Part shown: positions 24,454-33,006 of the stretch, piece after piece
Layout: the number at the start of each line of letters is the position of its first letter
Numbering within the stretch: the first letter of the stretch is position 1
Assembly: GCA_964525015.1 (NCBI GenBank)
Contig: CAZGFY010000020.1
Location: forward strand, 1-37,379
Length of the DNA stretch: 37,379 nt
From: RGIG3102 sp964525015
GTDB taxonomy: Bacteria > Bacillota > Clostridia > Oscillospirales > Ruminococcaceae
Direction of reading: 5' to 3'
Position numbers and translations under genes: made by a program
Notes under the pieces: generated by a model
Databases searched by the model: none
What the model was told of the DNA's origin: nothing
Seen by the model: only the letters and a program-made list of their open reading frames with translations

Positions 24454-25710
24454 TTAATATCCTGGCGTAAAATACGCATCAAAGATACTAGGTTTTTTCA
24501 GTAAGCCTATATGCACTAGAGCTTTATCGTTATTATTCCAGTAATCCTCTTCTTTTATTACATAAAAATGCCTAATCTGTGTAGTATTAGCAAGGTAATC
24601 TCCTGCCACTAGATAGTATCCATCCCCAAATACACCTTGAATATTAGTATATCGAAGAAAATCGCCTTTATAATCAATCACTTCAAATGTTTGAAAGCTT
24701 GATTCTAGCGTTTCTAAATTTAGCGCATATCTTTCTTCTACATCTGTTAAATAATAATACATATGCGAGTCATCTATATGAAATGAGTTTCCATAGCTCA
24801 TATCAAAAGTTTTGCCAAGGGCAGTCGCATCAAGGATTAAATCTTTTTCTAGCGTGTAAAGATTAGTTCTGTATATATACATTTCATCTTCAACAGTGTA
24901 TAAAAACTCATCTTTCACCTGAGCTGATTTTGTATTTGGGGCTAAGTAGCTTGTAAGTGTTGATATTTTATCTGTGTTTAAATTTAAACTTTTAACACTT
25001 GTTACCCATTTTGGATTAGTGCTATACCAAGTTTCTTCATCCCTTGTGGATACTGAGTAGATTAAATTATCTTGCACCACTGTAAAAAAGTCGACCACTC
25101 CATTCTCCTGCTCCATTTCTATAAGCGTTTTCACTTCTTTTGTTTTGAGATTAAATGCTGTTATATGAGCTTTATATCCATCTTGGTAATCAGAGGCTAG
25201 ATAAATTAGCCAGCCTTCGTGTATTATCACATCAAGTGAAGTTAACAAATGTTTACTTCTTGAAAAAACTTCGGTTGATTGATTAAAATTCCCATCTTCA
25301 AAAGTTTCAATCACAACCCCTGTTCTATATCCATTTTTTTCTTTTTCACCTATTAAATAGTTAACGCCCTCGTAATTTATAATTCTTCCAGAATACATAT
25401 TGCTATAAGCATTACAGCTTTTTGAGTTATGCTCGCAGTTTTCTAAATCACAAACTGGAGTTAAATTCCCATCTGAATTTATTTTAATTAAAAATGGCAT
25501 TCCATACTCAAATTCTGGATGTTCTTCTGTTGCGATAATATAGTACTCATTATCTATACTTTGGGTTGTATCAAAAACTAAGCCATCGCTTAAATTAAGG
25601 CTTTTTTCATTAAAGGGTTTTTCTGATATTGAAGTTTTTTTGGCACAACCGGTTAAAATCACACTTAATGTAGTTAGCACTGCTATTAGTAATATTCTTT
25701 TGAGTTTCAT
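24454..25710 (-). CDS. Lipoprotein with predicted beta-propeller-like fold
   Basis: 418 residues with a lipoprotein signal: basic start, hydrophobic core, and lipobox L-T-G-C with lipidated C22. The mature part has repeated beta-rich segments, as in DUF5050-like propellers. It also has a cysteine motif C-D-L-E-N-C-E-H-N-S-K-S-C-N-A seen in lipoproteins of clostridial species. It probably sits outside the membrane and contacts sugar or protein ligands; the role is unknown. AAAGGA precedes the ATG. It is first in an operon with the downstream cell-wall amidase, which suggests an envelope function. Confidence 0.85.
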   Translation of the reverse strand: MKLKRILLIAVLTTLSVILTGCAKKTSISEKPFNEKSLNLSDGLVFDTTQSIDNEYYIIATEEHPEFEYGMPFLIKINSDGNLTPVCDLENCEHNSKSCNAYSNMYSGRIINYEGVNYLIGEKEKNGYRTGVVIETFEDGNFNQSTEVFSRSKHLLTSLDVIIHEGWLIYLASDYQDGYKAHITAFNLKTKEVKTLIEMEQENGVVDFFTVVQDNLIYSVSTRDEETWYSTNPKWVTSVKSLNLNTDKISTLTSYLAPNTKSAQVKDEFLYTVEDEMYIYRTNLYTLEKDLILDATALGKTFDMSYGNSFHIDDSHMYYYLTDVEERYALNLETLESSFQTFEVIDYKGDFLRYTNIQGVFGDGYYLVAGDYLANTTQIRHFYVIKEEDYWNNNDKALVHIGLLKKPSIFDAYFTPGY

Positions 25711-25805
25711 ATTATAATTATTCCTTTACTGGTGTTTTTTATATATTTTATTGCAAATTTGAGTGCTGTTCATTATGTATACAAATAAATATATCAGTAC
25801 TACAA

Positions 25806-25834
25806 ATTTTACCACTAATGCATTTTTAAATCAA
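25806..25834 (-). promoter_or_regulatory. Predicted promoter of the lipoprotein-amidase operon
   Basis: Minus strand TTGATT, 17-bp spacer, TAAAAT, leaving a leader of about 90 nt. Other AT-rich alternatives exist closer to the gene. Confidence 0.4.
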
Positions 25835-25870
25835 GCTAAAAGATTAACTATATATTATTTTTCACAAAAT

Positions 25871-25897
25871 AAAAAGCTAAGAAAATCTTAGCTTTTT
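25871..25897 (-). terminator. Intrinsic terminator of trxA
   Basis: A 12-bp stem (AAAAAGCTAAGA with TCTTAGCTTTTT) with a 3-nt loop, then TTTTTATTTTG on the minus strand. Confidence 0.9.
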
Positions 25898-25902
25898 ATT
25901 TA

Positions 25903-26217
25903 TTAGTATTTATTTAAAATTTCAGCTAGAGCTGTTTTTGGTTTAAAGCCAACAATTCTTTCTGCTTCTTCGCCTTTATTAAATAAAATCATTGTTGGAA
26001 TACTTAAAACTCCGTATTTTACTGCAAGTTCTTGTTCGTCATCAACATTAATTTTTCCAACTTTTACTTTTCCATCAAAGTCAGCTGATAATTCATCAAC
26101 AATTGGTCCTACCATTTTACAAGGACCACACCAAGGTGCCCAGAAATCAATAAATACTGGCGTATCGCTGTTTAAAACCTCGTTTTCAAAGTTTTCTTTT
26201 GTTATTTGCATGCTCAT
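25903..26217 (-). CDS. trxA: Thioredoxin
   Basis: 104 residues with the W-C-G-P-C active site (C30, C33) in F-W-A-P-W-C-G-P-C-K and the cis-proline P74 in S-I-P-T-M. It is a cytosolic disulfide reductase. AAGGAGG precedes the ATG. It lies directly downstream of a Crp/Fnr regulator gene, with a palindrome in its own promoter region, so the regulator may control it. Confidence 0.97.
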   Translation of the reverse strand: MSMQITKENFENEVLNSDTPVFIDFWAPWCGPCKMVGPIVDELSADFDGKVKVGKINVDDEQELAVKYGVLSIPTMILFNKGEEAERIVGFKPKTALAEILNKY

Positions 26218-26247
26218 AATTTAAGCCTCCTTATTTCTTTTAAGTTT

Positions 26248-26290
26248 ATTATATCACAGCATTAATATAAATGAAGTGATTAAATCACTT
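26248..26290 (-). promoter_or_regulatory. trxA promoter with Crp/Fnr-like palindrome at about -41
   Basis: Minus strand TATAAT at 26253-26248 with a poor -35 (CTTCAT or TTCATT). The palindrome AAGTGATTAAATCACTT (26274-26290) overlaps the -35 edge. Its centre, 26282, is about 41 bp from the predicted start at 26241. A weak -35 combined with a site at -41 is the layout of a class II activated promoter. Confidence 0.55.
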
Positions 26291-26293
26291 ATT

Positions 26294-26971
26294 TCACCCT
26301 TGTGCTCTATCTAATAATTTCTTTTTATCTATAATTTCAATTTCTTTTCTTGAAACTTTTAATATACCTTCATTTTCAAAATATTTAAGCATTCTAGAAA
26401 CTACTTCTCTTGCACTTCCAAGATATTTTGCAATTTCCATATGAGAATAATGAATAGCTTCCCCATTTTTAACGTATTCATCATATAAAAATATCGCAAG
26501 CCTTTTATCAAAGCTGTAAAACAAAATTTGTTGCATTGTCCACATAACATCTGATAGCCTTTGCGCTTTAATTTTATTTGTAAAATTTTCTACATATATA
26601 TTATTTTCAATTAATTCTAATGTAGCATCGCTATTTAAAACAATTGCCTCGCAGTCTTCTTCTGCATCAACATAAACATCAAAGGTTATCTCTGTTAAAA
26701 TACAAGATGCTGTTAAAATGCAAACTTCACCTGGAAGAATTCTATAAATAGTAACTTCTTTACCTTCGTCTGACATTATATAAACCCTAAGACTACCAGA
26801 AACTAAAAACACAACTCCTATGCAATCAGTATCTGCATTATGTATATTTTGTCTTGCCAAAAACGTTTTATACACTGAATTGTTATTAATAAAACTAATT
26901 TCATCTTTAGTTAGTTTTTTAAAATCTTTATCAATATTTAAAATAAAATCTATCTTATTCTTTTCATTCAT
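26294..26971 (-). CDS. Crp/Fnr family transcriptional regulator
   Basis: 225 residues. The N-terminal cyclic-nucleotide-binding-like roll contains G-K-E-V-T-I-Y-R-I-L-P-G-E-V-C-I-L. The C-terminal winged helix carries M-E-I-A-K-Y-L-G-S-A-R-E-V-V-S-R-M-L, with the recognition helix around S-A-R-E-V-V-S-R. It lacks the N-terminal cysteine cluster of FNR but has C50, C84, C90 and C107 in the sensor part. The ATG at 26971 follows AAAGGA; an earlier ATG at 27016 lies inside the predicted promoter. The trxA neighbour hints at redox or thiol control (inference). Confidence 0.92.
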   Translation of the reverse strand: MNEKNKIDFILNIDKDFKKLTKDEISFINNNSVYKTFLARQNIHNADTDCIGVVFLVSGSLRVYIMSDEGKEVTIYRILPGEVCILTASCILTEITFDVYVDAEEDCEAIVLNSDATLELIENNIYVENFTNKIKAQRLSDVMWTMQQILFYSFDKRLAIFLYDEYVKNGEAIHYSHMEIAKYLGSAREVVSRMLKYFENEGILKVSRKEIEIIDKKKLLDRAQG

Positions 26972-27004
26972 AACTTTTAAGCTTCCTTTACTTTTTTTAT
27001 ATTC

Positions 27005-27032
27005 ATTATAGCACATATTTCTTTATATTCAA
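27005..27032 (-). promoter_or_regulatory. Predicted promoter of the Crp/Fnr gene
   Basis: Minus strand TTGAAT, 16-bp spacer ending in TGTGC, TATAAT (extended -10). Predicted start near 26998. Confidence 0.65.
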
Positions 27033-27074
27033 ACAAAAAAAATCAAAACCGATAAATTAATATCAGTTTCGATT
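27033..27074 (-). terminator. Intrinsic terminator of hisS-aspS
   Basis: A 14-bp stem with two G-U pairs (27041-27054 with 27061-27074), 6-nt loop, then a T-rich run on the minus strand. Confidence 0.85.
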
Positions 27075-27084
27075 TATATTTTGA

Positions 27085-28866
27085 TTATTCTTTTTCGATT
27101 AAATCAATAAACAATTCATCTAATTGTTTTTTCTCAACTATATCTGGAGAATTAGTCATAACTTCACCTGAATTTTGAACTTTAGGGAAAGCCATAACAT
27201 CACGGATTGAATCGTGATTGCCCATAAGCATACAAAGCCTATCAAGCCCATATGCCATACCTCCATGTGGAGGTGCACCATATTTATATGCTTCTATTAA
27301 AAAGCCAAAGTTTTCCTGCATTCTCTCTTGTGTAAATCCTAAAATCTCAAACATTTTGCTTTGAAGCTCTGGATTTGAAATTCTAATAGAACCACCACCA
27401 AGCTCAACACCATTTAAAACCATATCATAAGCCTTAGCATTGCATTCGCCTGGGTTTATTTCAAGTTTTTCTAAATCTTCTTCTTTTGGCATTGTGAATG
27501 GGTGATGAACTGCCACATATCTATTATTTTCTTTATCAAACTCAAATAATGGGAAATCTGTAACCCACAGAAAGTTGTATTGATTTTCACAAATAAGCTC
27601 GAATTTTTTAGCAATATGAAGTCTTAAAGCAGAAAGTGCTGCAAACACTACTGATTCTTCTTCACTCGCAACAACTAATAAAACGTCGCCCATTTCAACA
27701 TTCGCTTTACTTCTAATAGCTTTAATTTCTTCTTCTGATAAAAACTTTTCAAAGCTTGAAGTTTCATTTTCAGCTGTTATTCTAGTATATGCAACCCCTT
27801 TTGCACCATATGTTTTTGCAACTTCTGTTAGCTTATCGATTTCTTTTCTTGTTAATTTATCGCTTAAATTTTTAGCAACAATACATCTAACGCTACCACC
27901 AGCAGTGATTGCATTTTTAAACACAACAAATTCAGTGTTTTCTACTTCTTTTGTGATATCGCATAACTTCATTTCAAATCTAGTGTCTGGCTTATCACTT
28001 CCATAGTCTTCCATCGCTTTTTTATAAGTGATTTTTTCAAATGGTGTTGGAATTTCAACGTTTAGAACATCTTTAAACACCTTTTTCATAAAGCCTTCAT
28101 TCATTGTTTGAATGTCTTCTTCGTCTACATATGCCATTTCTAAATCGATTTGAGTAAATTCTGGCTGTCTGTCTGCTCTTAAATCTTCATCTCTAAAGCA
28201 TTTCGCAATTTGCATATATCTATCAAAACCTGAAAGCATTAATAATTGCTTATAAAGCTGTGGGCTTTGTGGCAGTGCAAAAAATTTACCTGGCTGAACA
28301 CGAGATGGAACGATGTAATCTCTTGCCCCTTCTGGGGTTGATTTAACGAGTATTGGCGTTTCAACTTCGATAAAATCGTTATTATCAAAATAGTCTCTTG
28401 CAATTTTAGTTATCTTATGGCGAAGAACGATAGCTTCATTAACTTTATTTCTTCTTAAATCTAGATATCTATATTTTAATTTTAATTCTTCATTAACATT
28501 AACATCGTCTTTAATTTCAAAAGGAGTTGTTTGTGCTTTTGATAGAATTTTAAATTCTGTAACTTTTATTTCGATTTTCCCTGTTGGAATATTTAAATTC
28601 GGCTTTTCTCTTAAAGAAACAACACCTTTTGCCATAACAACAAATTCACTTCTTAGAGTTTTTGCTTTTTCTAATAATGATTTATCAGCTTTATCATCAA
28701 AACTTAACTGCATAACGCCCTTAGGGTCTCTTAAATCGCAGAACACCATAGCCCCTAAATCTCTATTTTTTGCTATATATCCAGCAACAACAACCTCTTG
28801 CCCCACCATTTCCTCAGTTACTCTAATTGAGTAATGGCTTCTTCTCATACTTCCCATACTTTCCAT
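27085..28866 (-). CDS. aspS: Aspartyl-tRNA synthetase
   Basis: 593-residue class II synthetase. The OB-fold anticodon domain covers residues about 15-110, and the catalytic core shows Q-S-P-Q-L-Y-K-Q, F-R-D-E-D-L-R-A-D-R-Q-P-E-F-T-Q and motif 3 G-L-D-R. Length and the inserted GAD domain fit the bacterial type. No gatCAB lies in the window, so discrimination against tRNA-Asn cannot be judged. GAAAGGAAG precedes the ATG at 28866. It follows hisS after 30 nt, a usual Firmicute pair. Confidence 0.97.
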   Translation of the reverse strand: MESMGSMRRSHYSIRVTEEMVGQEVVVAGYIAKNRDLGAMVFCDLRDPKGVMQLSFDDKADKSLLEKAKTLRSEFVVMAKGVVSLREKPNLNIPTGKIEIKVTEFKILSKAQTTPFEIKDDVNVNEELKLKYRYLDLRRNKVNEAIVLRHKITKIARDYFDNNDFIEVETPILVKSTPEGARDYIVPSRVQPGKFFALPQSPQLYKQLLMLSGFDRYMQIAKCFRDEDLRADRQPEFTQIDLEMAYVDEEDIQTMNEGFMKKVFKDVLNVEIPTPFEKITYKKAMEDYGSDKPDTRFEMKLCDITKEVENTEFVVFKNAITAGGSVRCIVAKNLSDKLTRKEIDKLTEVAKTYGAKGVAYTRITAENETSSFEKFLSEEEIKAIRSKANVEMGDVLLVVASEEESVVFAALSALRLHIAKKFELICENQYNFLWVTDFPLFEFDKENNRYVAVHHPFTMPKEEDLEKLEINPGECNAKAYDMVLNGVELGGGSIRISNPELQSKMFEILGFTQERMQENFGFLIEAYKYGAPPHGGMAYGLDRLCMLMGNHDSIRDVMAFPKVQNSGEVMTNSPDIVEKKQLDELFIDLIEKE

Positions 28867-28896
28867 AATGGTTTAACTTCCTTTCGTTTTATAGAT

Positions 28897-30159
28897 TTAT
28901 AAACCTAATTGTGGCTTTATCTCTTTTGATAAATCAATAGCTATTTCTTCTCTTGTTTTCATATTTTTTGCTATTGCTTTTTGATTTTTAATCTCATCTT
29001 CTCCTAACACAACAGTGTATAAAGCTGATATTTTATCGGCATATTTCATTTGTGCTTTAAGGCTTCTATTCATTAAATCGCTAACTGCTAAAAGCCCTTC
29101 ATTCCTTGCTTTTTGTGCAATAGCAAAGCTAGAAAGTTTTAAATCAGCTCCGGCATTTGCAAAGAAAATCTGTGGTGATTTATCATCTCCCAGTGATATC
29201 CCTTCGGCTTCAAGGGTCATTAATAATCTTTCAATTCCCATTCCAAAACCAACGCTTGGCATACTATTTCCGCCCATTTGCTCAAATAGGCCGTCATATC
29301 GCCCACCACCTAAAACAGTTCCTTGTGAGCCGATACCATCATAAACAAATTCAAAAACAGTTTTTGTGTAATAATCAAGTCCCCTTACGATTTTAGGATT
29401 TATTTCATATTTTAGCCCCACAATTTCTAAAACTGATTTTAAGCCTTCAAAATGGTCGTGACATTCTGTGCATAAATTCTCAACTGTGCTTGGGGCATCT
29501 TTATTTATCTCTTTGCATTTACTTTCCTTGCAATCTAAAATTCTCAAAGGATTTTTTTCTAATCTTTCAAGACAGTCTTTACAAAGATTATCTTTTTTTT
29601 CTTCAAAGTATTCCTTTAATTTTTTATGATATAATGGTCTGCATTCAGTACAGCCAATTGAATTAATATATAAATTAATATCTTTAATTCCTAAATCATT
29701 TATAATTTTATCACCAGTTAAAATAACTTCTGCGTCGGCTGTGTAATCAGGGGAGCCAAAAAGCTCTATTCCTAATTGATGAAATTCTCTTAATCTTCCT
29801 GCTTGTGGCTTTTCATACCTAAAAAAGCTTTGCAGATAGTATCCTTTAAATGGCAAGCCATCATTTAAAAATCCGTGTTGTATAGCACTTCTTACAACCT
29901 GTGCTGTTCCTTCTGGGCGAAGAGTTATACTTCTATTCCCTTTATCTAAAAAGGTGTACATCTCTTTATTAACGATATCAGTTGTATCGCCAACCCCTCT
30001 TAAAAACAATTCTGTATGCTCAAAAGTTGGCAATCTTATCTCTTTAAAATTATATTGTGAAACTATTTCTCTTAGCTTCTCTTCTAACATTATCCATTTA
30101 TAACTATCTTTTGTTAGAACATCTTGCGTACCCCTTGGGGCAGTTATTTTTTGTGCCAT
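28897..30159 (-). CDS. hisS: Histidyl-tRNA synthetase
   Basis: 420-residue class II synthetase. T-L-R-P-E-G-T-A-Q-V-V-R, the F-R-Y-E-K-P-Q-A-G-R-L-R-E-F-H-Q motif 2, R-G-L-D-Y-Y-T-K-T-V-F-E-F and G-F-G-M-G-I-E-R-L are intact. A cysteine-rich insertion (C-T-E-C, C-K-D-C, C-K-E-S-K-C, C-T-E-C) lies in the catalytic domain, as in many clostridial HisRS. I chose the ATG at 30159 because the ATG at 30171 directly abuts AAAGGA. No T-box is seen upstream. Confidence 0.96.
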   Translation of the reverse strand: MAQKITAPRGTQDVLTKDSYKWIMLEEKLREIVSQYNFKEIRLPTFEHTELFLRGVGDTTDIVNKEMYTFLDKGNRSITLRPEGTAQVVRSAIQHGFLNDGLPFKGYYLQSFFRYEKPQAGRLREFHQLGIELFGSPDYTADAEVILTGDKIINDLGIKDINLYINSIGCTECRPLYHKKLKEYFEEKKDNLCKDCLERLEKNPLRILDCKESKCKEINKDAPSTVENLCTECHDHFEGLKSVLEIVGLKYEINPKIVRGLDYYTKTVFEFVYDGIGSQGTVLGGGRYDGLFEQMGGNSMPSVGFGMGIERLLMTLEAEGISLGDDKSPQIFFANAGADLKLSSFAIAQKARNEGLLAVSDLMNRSLKAQMKYADKISALYTVVLGEDEIKNQKAIAKNMKTREEIAIDLSKEIKPQLGL

Positions 30160-30199
30160 ACTTATAACCATTCCTTTAATAAATTTATATTTACATTTT

Positions 30200-30229
30200 A
30201 TAATAACATAATTTTTCTATTTTCGTCAA
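30200..30229 (-). promoter_or_regulatory. Predicted hisS-aspS promoter
   Basis: Minus strand TTGACG, 18-bp spacer, TATTAT; leader of about 35 nt, too short for a T-box. Confidence 0.55.
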
Positions 30230-30252
30230 CAAATTTTATCTGTATTATAGAT

Positions 30253-30278
30253 AAAAAATCGCCAATTTCTTGGCGATT
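30253..30278 (-). terminator. Intrinsic terminator of the degV gene
   Basis: A 9-bp stem (AATCGCCAA with TTGGCGATT), 4-nt loop and TTTTTT on the minus strand. It starts directly after the degV stop codon. Confidence 0.9.
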
Positions 30279-30283
30279 AAATA

Positions 30284-31123
30284 CTATTTTTCAAAAAATG
30301 CAATACCTACACAACCAGGGCCTGTGTGAGTTCCAACAACGCTTCCGATTTCAGCGTAGTCCCAGTCGTATTTCATATTATTTTCAATTAGCACTTCTTT
30401 AAATTCATTTAAAGATTCTTTATCATCAGCATCAACTAAAGTAATTGGTAAATCCGTATCAATTTCAAGTTCGCTAACTCTATTTACCACATCATTATAA
30501 GCACCAACTTTTCCTCTTGCTTTTCCTAAAGTGTGAATTTTACCATCCTTTACACAGATAATTGGTTTAACATTTAAAACGCCACCAATAGTTCCTGCTG
30601 CTTTTGATAATCTTCCACCTTTAATTAAGAATTTTAAAGTTCCTATCATTGCATAGATATTCGCTTTATATTTTTTCTCTTCTAAAATATCATAAATTTC
30701 TTTTGCAGATTTCCCCTCATCTCTTAATTTGCAAGCAAGTTTTACAATTATTCCAAAAGCTGCAGTTGCATTTAAGCTATCAACAATATAAATATCATCA
30801 TATTCGACCATTGTTTTTGCAATACAAGCTGATTGAAAGGTTCCACTTAAAAGAGAGGCAATACTAATAAATACTATTTTGTTTCCTTCTTTTTTATGCT
30901 TTGCAAAAATTTCTGCAAATTTTTCAGGGCTAGGCTGACTAGTTACTGGCATAACATCGCTATCATCTAGCTTGTAAAAAAATTCTTTTTTTGTAATATC
31001 AATTGTATCTTGATATTGCTCTGTGCCAAACGTAACTGTTAGTGGCACAATTTCAATTCCTAATTCTTTAGCCTGTTCTTTATCTATATCACAAGTTGAA
31101 TCTGCAATAATAACTGTTTTCAT
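30284..31123 (-). CDS. DegV family fatty-acid-binding protein
   Basis: 279 residues with the DegV layout: I-I-A-D-S-T-C-D at 5-12, V-T-S-Q-P-S-P near 60-65, S-L-L-S-G-T-F-Q-S-A near 88-97, and G-G-R-L-S-K-A-A-G-T-I-G with K-P-I-I in the second domain. DegV/FakB proteins hold a fatty acid for the FakA kinase, but no fakA lies here, so the partner is unseen. It ends at a terminator just before the hisS promoter. It is separated from the radical SAM gene by 83 nt. Confidence 0.92.
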   Translation of the reverse strand: MKTVIIADSTCDIDKEQAKELGIEIVPLTVTFGTEQYQDTIDITKKEFFYKLDDSDVMPVTSQPSPEKFAEIFAKHKKEGNKIVFISIASLLSGTFQSACIAKTMVEYDDIYIVDSLNATAAFGIIVKLACKLRDEGKSAKEIYDILEEKKYKANIYAMIGTLKFLIKGGRLSKAAGTIGGVLNVKPIICVKDGKIHTLGKARGKVGAYNDVVNRVSELEIDTDLPITLVDADDKESLNEFKEVLIENNMKYDWDYAEIGSVVGTHTGPGCVGIAFFEK

Positions 31124-31206
31124 ATTTTATTTCCATCCCTTTATATTTATATAAATCTTTATTTATTTTTTCACTTAACGATAAATATTTTATCATTTTA
31201 AGTTTA

Positions 31207-32895
31207 TTAAATCAAGCCTTTTTCTTTTTTATACATAAAAAAGCACTCAATATCTATTATTTCATAATTAAATCTTTCTAAAACCTTATGCTTTTTAGAA
31301 TAATCAACTAATAAAACCTTTTCTTTATCTTCTGAATACAAAATGCAAATACCAATTTTCGCTTCTTTCGCCTTAGAATTTATATCTTTAAAAAAGCTGT
31401 GCTCATCCTGCTTTAAGCTAGCTGAAATATCTTTTAATCTTTTATCAAAAATTTGCAAAAATTTTGGAAGTTTGCCTGTATTATGGCAAATCATAAAATC
31501 TTTTGCCATAACATCTCTTAATTCTTTTTCAGTGATATTTTCTTTAGCTATTAAAAAACTATATAAATGGCTTGCATATAAATCAAATGATGGATTTTTT
31601 ATCCCCTTATCTTTTATATATTCCCCAAAATCTAAAAATAAATCAAAGGCTTGAATTTTTAATTTTTCAAGAGCAAACTCAATAGTAAGTTTAAACTTTT
31701 GCGAATTTAAAAGCCTTTCAACTGCATCTTCGGCACTATGCAGCCTTACTAAATCATTATATGATATATATTTATTTTCCATAACCTGATATGGTGAAAA
31801 ATCTTGAGTTATAAAGCTGTGCTCTTCTTTTTGCGTTTCAAGCGTTGAACCTTTTAACAATTTCAAAAAACCTAATTGGATAACATCGGCGTTAATCTCA
31901 TATGCTAAGTTAAATCCTTGTTTAAAGCTTTCAAAATCTTCAAATGGTAATCCTGCTATTAAATCAATATGCAGATGTATATTTTCAATTTTTGCTATTT
32001 CTTTTAAATTTTCAACTAACTTTTCTATTTTTTCATTTCTGAAAACAGCTTTTAGAGTTTGTTTATTAAAGCTTTGTAGTCCTGCTTCAAATTGAAATAA
32101 GCCTTCTGGGATAGTTTTTAAAAACTCAATTGTTTCCTTTGAAAAAAGTTCTGCTTCTATTTCAAAATGAAAAACAACATTTTTAGGAATTAGTCCTTCT
32201 TGCAATTTTTTATTAATGAATTTAAATATTTCAAGCGCTCTTTTATCATTGCAATTAAATGTTCTATCAACAAATTTAATCGTTTGTGTGCCTGAATTTG
32301 CTAGTTTAATAAGATTATTCATACATTCATCAAAATCAAAAAACCTAACATTTTCATTTCTTCCAGAAAGACAAAATGAACAACTAAACGGACACCCCCT
32401 ACTTGTTTCAAAATATACAATTCTTCCATTTAATTTTTGAAAATACTCCGGTGTATACGGATTTATATATTTTGAAATACTACCTTGTATTATCTCTTCG
32501 CTTATTTTAAAATCAGTATTTAAAAGATTTTGAAAAACCTCTTCACCTTCGCCCTTTATTATAAAATCAATATAATCATTTTTTATTAATTCTTTTGCAT
32601 CAAAGCTTGCCTCAGGACCGCCGAAAAATATTGTTTTATCTGGATAGAGTTTTTTAATAATGGATGCTATTTTTTTTGATATTTCAATATTCCAAATATA
32701 ACTTGAAAAGCCAATAACATCAAAATCCTCTTTTAAAATCTCTTCGATTAAATCATTTATAGGTTGATTTATAGTTCCTTCTATTATATTAATTTCTTCG
32801 CTTTTATCAATCTCTTTTGCCGCTGCAAAAAGATACCAAATTCCAAGTGAAGAGTGAATGTATTTACTATTTATACTAACTAAGGTTACTTTCAT
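31207..32895 (-). CDS. B12-binding-domain radical SAM protein (DUF4080-type)
   Basis: 562 residues. Residues 1 to about 130 form a Rossmann-like B12-binding domain (F-F-G-G-P-E-A-S region). The radical SAM core follows, with C168, C172 and C175 in R-G-C-P-F-S-C-S-F-C, which bind the 4Fe-4S cluster, and F-Q-F-E-A-G-L-Q-S. The last 200 residues resemble DUF4080. The D-x-H-x-x-G cobalamin loop is not obvious, so true B12 use is uncertain. Substrate unknown; such proteins are common in anaerobic Firmicutes. It appears monocistronic or coupled loosely to degV. Confidence 0.88.
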   Translation of the reverse strand: MKVTLVSINSKYIHSSLGIWYLFAAAKEIDKSEEINIIEGTINQPINDLIEEILKEDFDVIGFSSYIWNIEISKKIASIIKKLYPDKTIFFGGPEASFDAKELIKNDYIDFIIKGEGEEVFQNLLNTDFKISEEIIQGSISKYINPYTPEYFQKLNGRIVYFETSRGCPFSCSFCLSGRNENVRFFDFDECMNNLIKLANSGTQTIKFVDRTFNCNDKRALEIFKFINKKLQEGLIPKNVVFHFEIEAELFSKETIEFLKTIPEGLFQFEAGLQSFNKQTLKAVFRNEKIEKLVENLKEIAKIENIHLHIDLIAGLPFEDFESFKQGFNLAYEINADVIQLGFLKLLKGSTLETQKEEHSFITQDFSPYQVMENKYISYNDLVRLHSAEDAVERLLNSQKFKLTIEFALEKLKIQAFDLFLDFGEYIKDKGIKNPSFDLYASHLYSFLIAKENITEKELRDVMAKDFMICHNTGKLPKFLQIFDKRLKDISASLKQDEHSFFKDINSKAKEAKIGICILYSEDKEKVLLVDYSKKHKVLERFNYEIIDIECFFMYKKEKGLI

Positions 32896-32963
32896 TTAAA
32901 TAGTTTTCCTTTCTTATGTGTAGACTTATTTTATCATAAATCATAATAAAATAAAACAGTAAA

Positions 32964-32999
32964 AATAAAACAACACTATTAATTAAAACAGTGTTGTTT
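32964..32999 (-). terminator. Intrinsic terminator after the M20 gene
   Basis: AAACAACACT (32968-32977) pairs with AGTGTTGTTT (32990-32999), 12-nt loop, then TTTTATTTTT on the minus strand. Confidence 0.85.
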
Positions 33000-33006
33000 A
33001 TATTAG

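Noticed and set aside
30160..30252. Possible T-box upstream of hisS
   Set aside because: The leader from the predicted promoter is only about 35 nt and has no T-box stem I or terminator.
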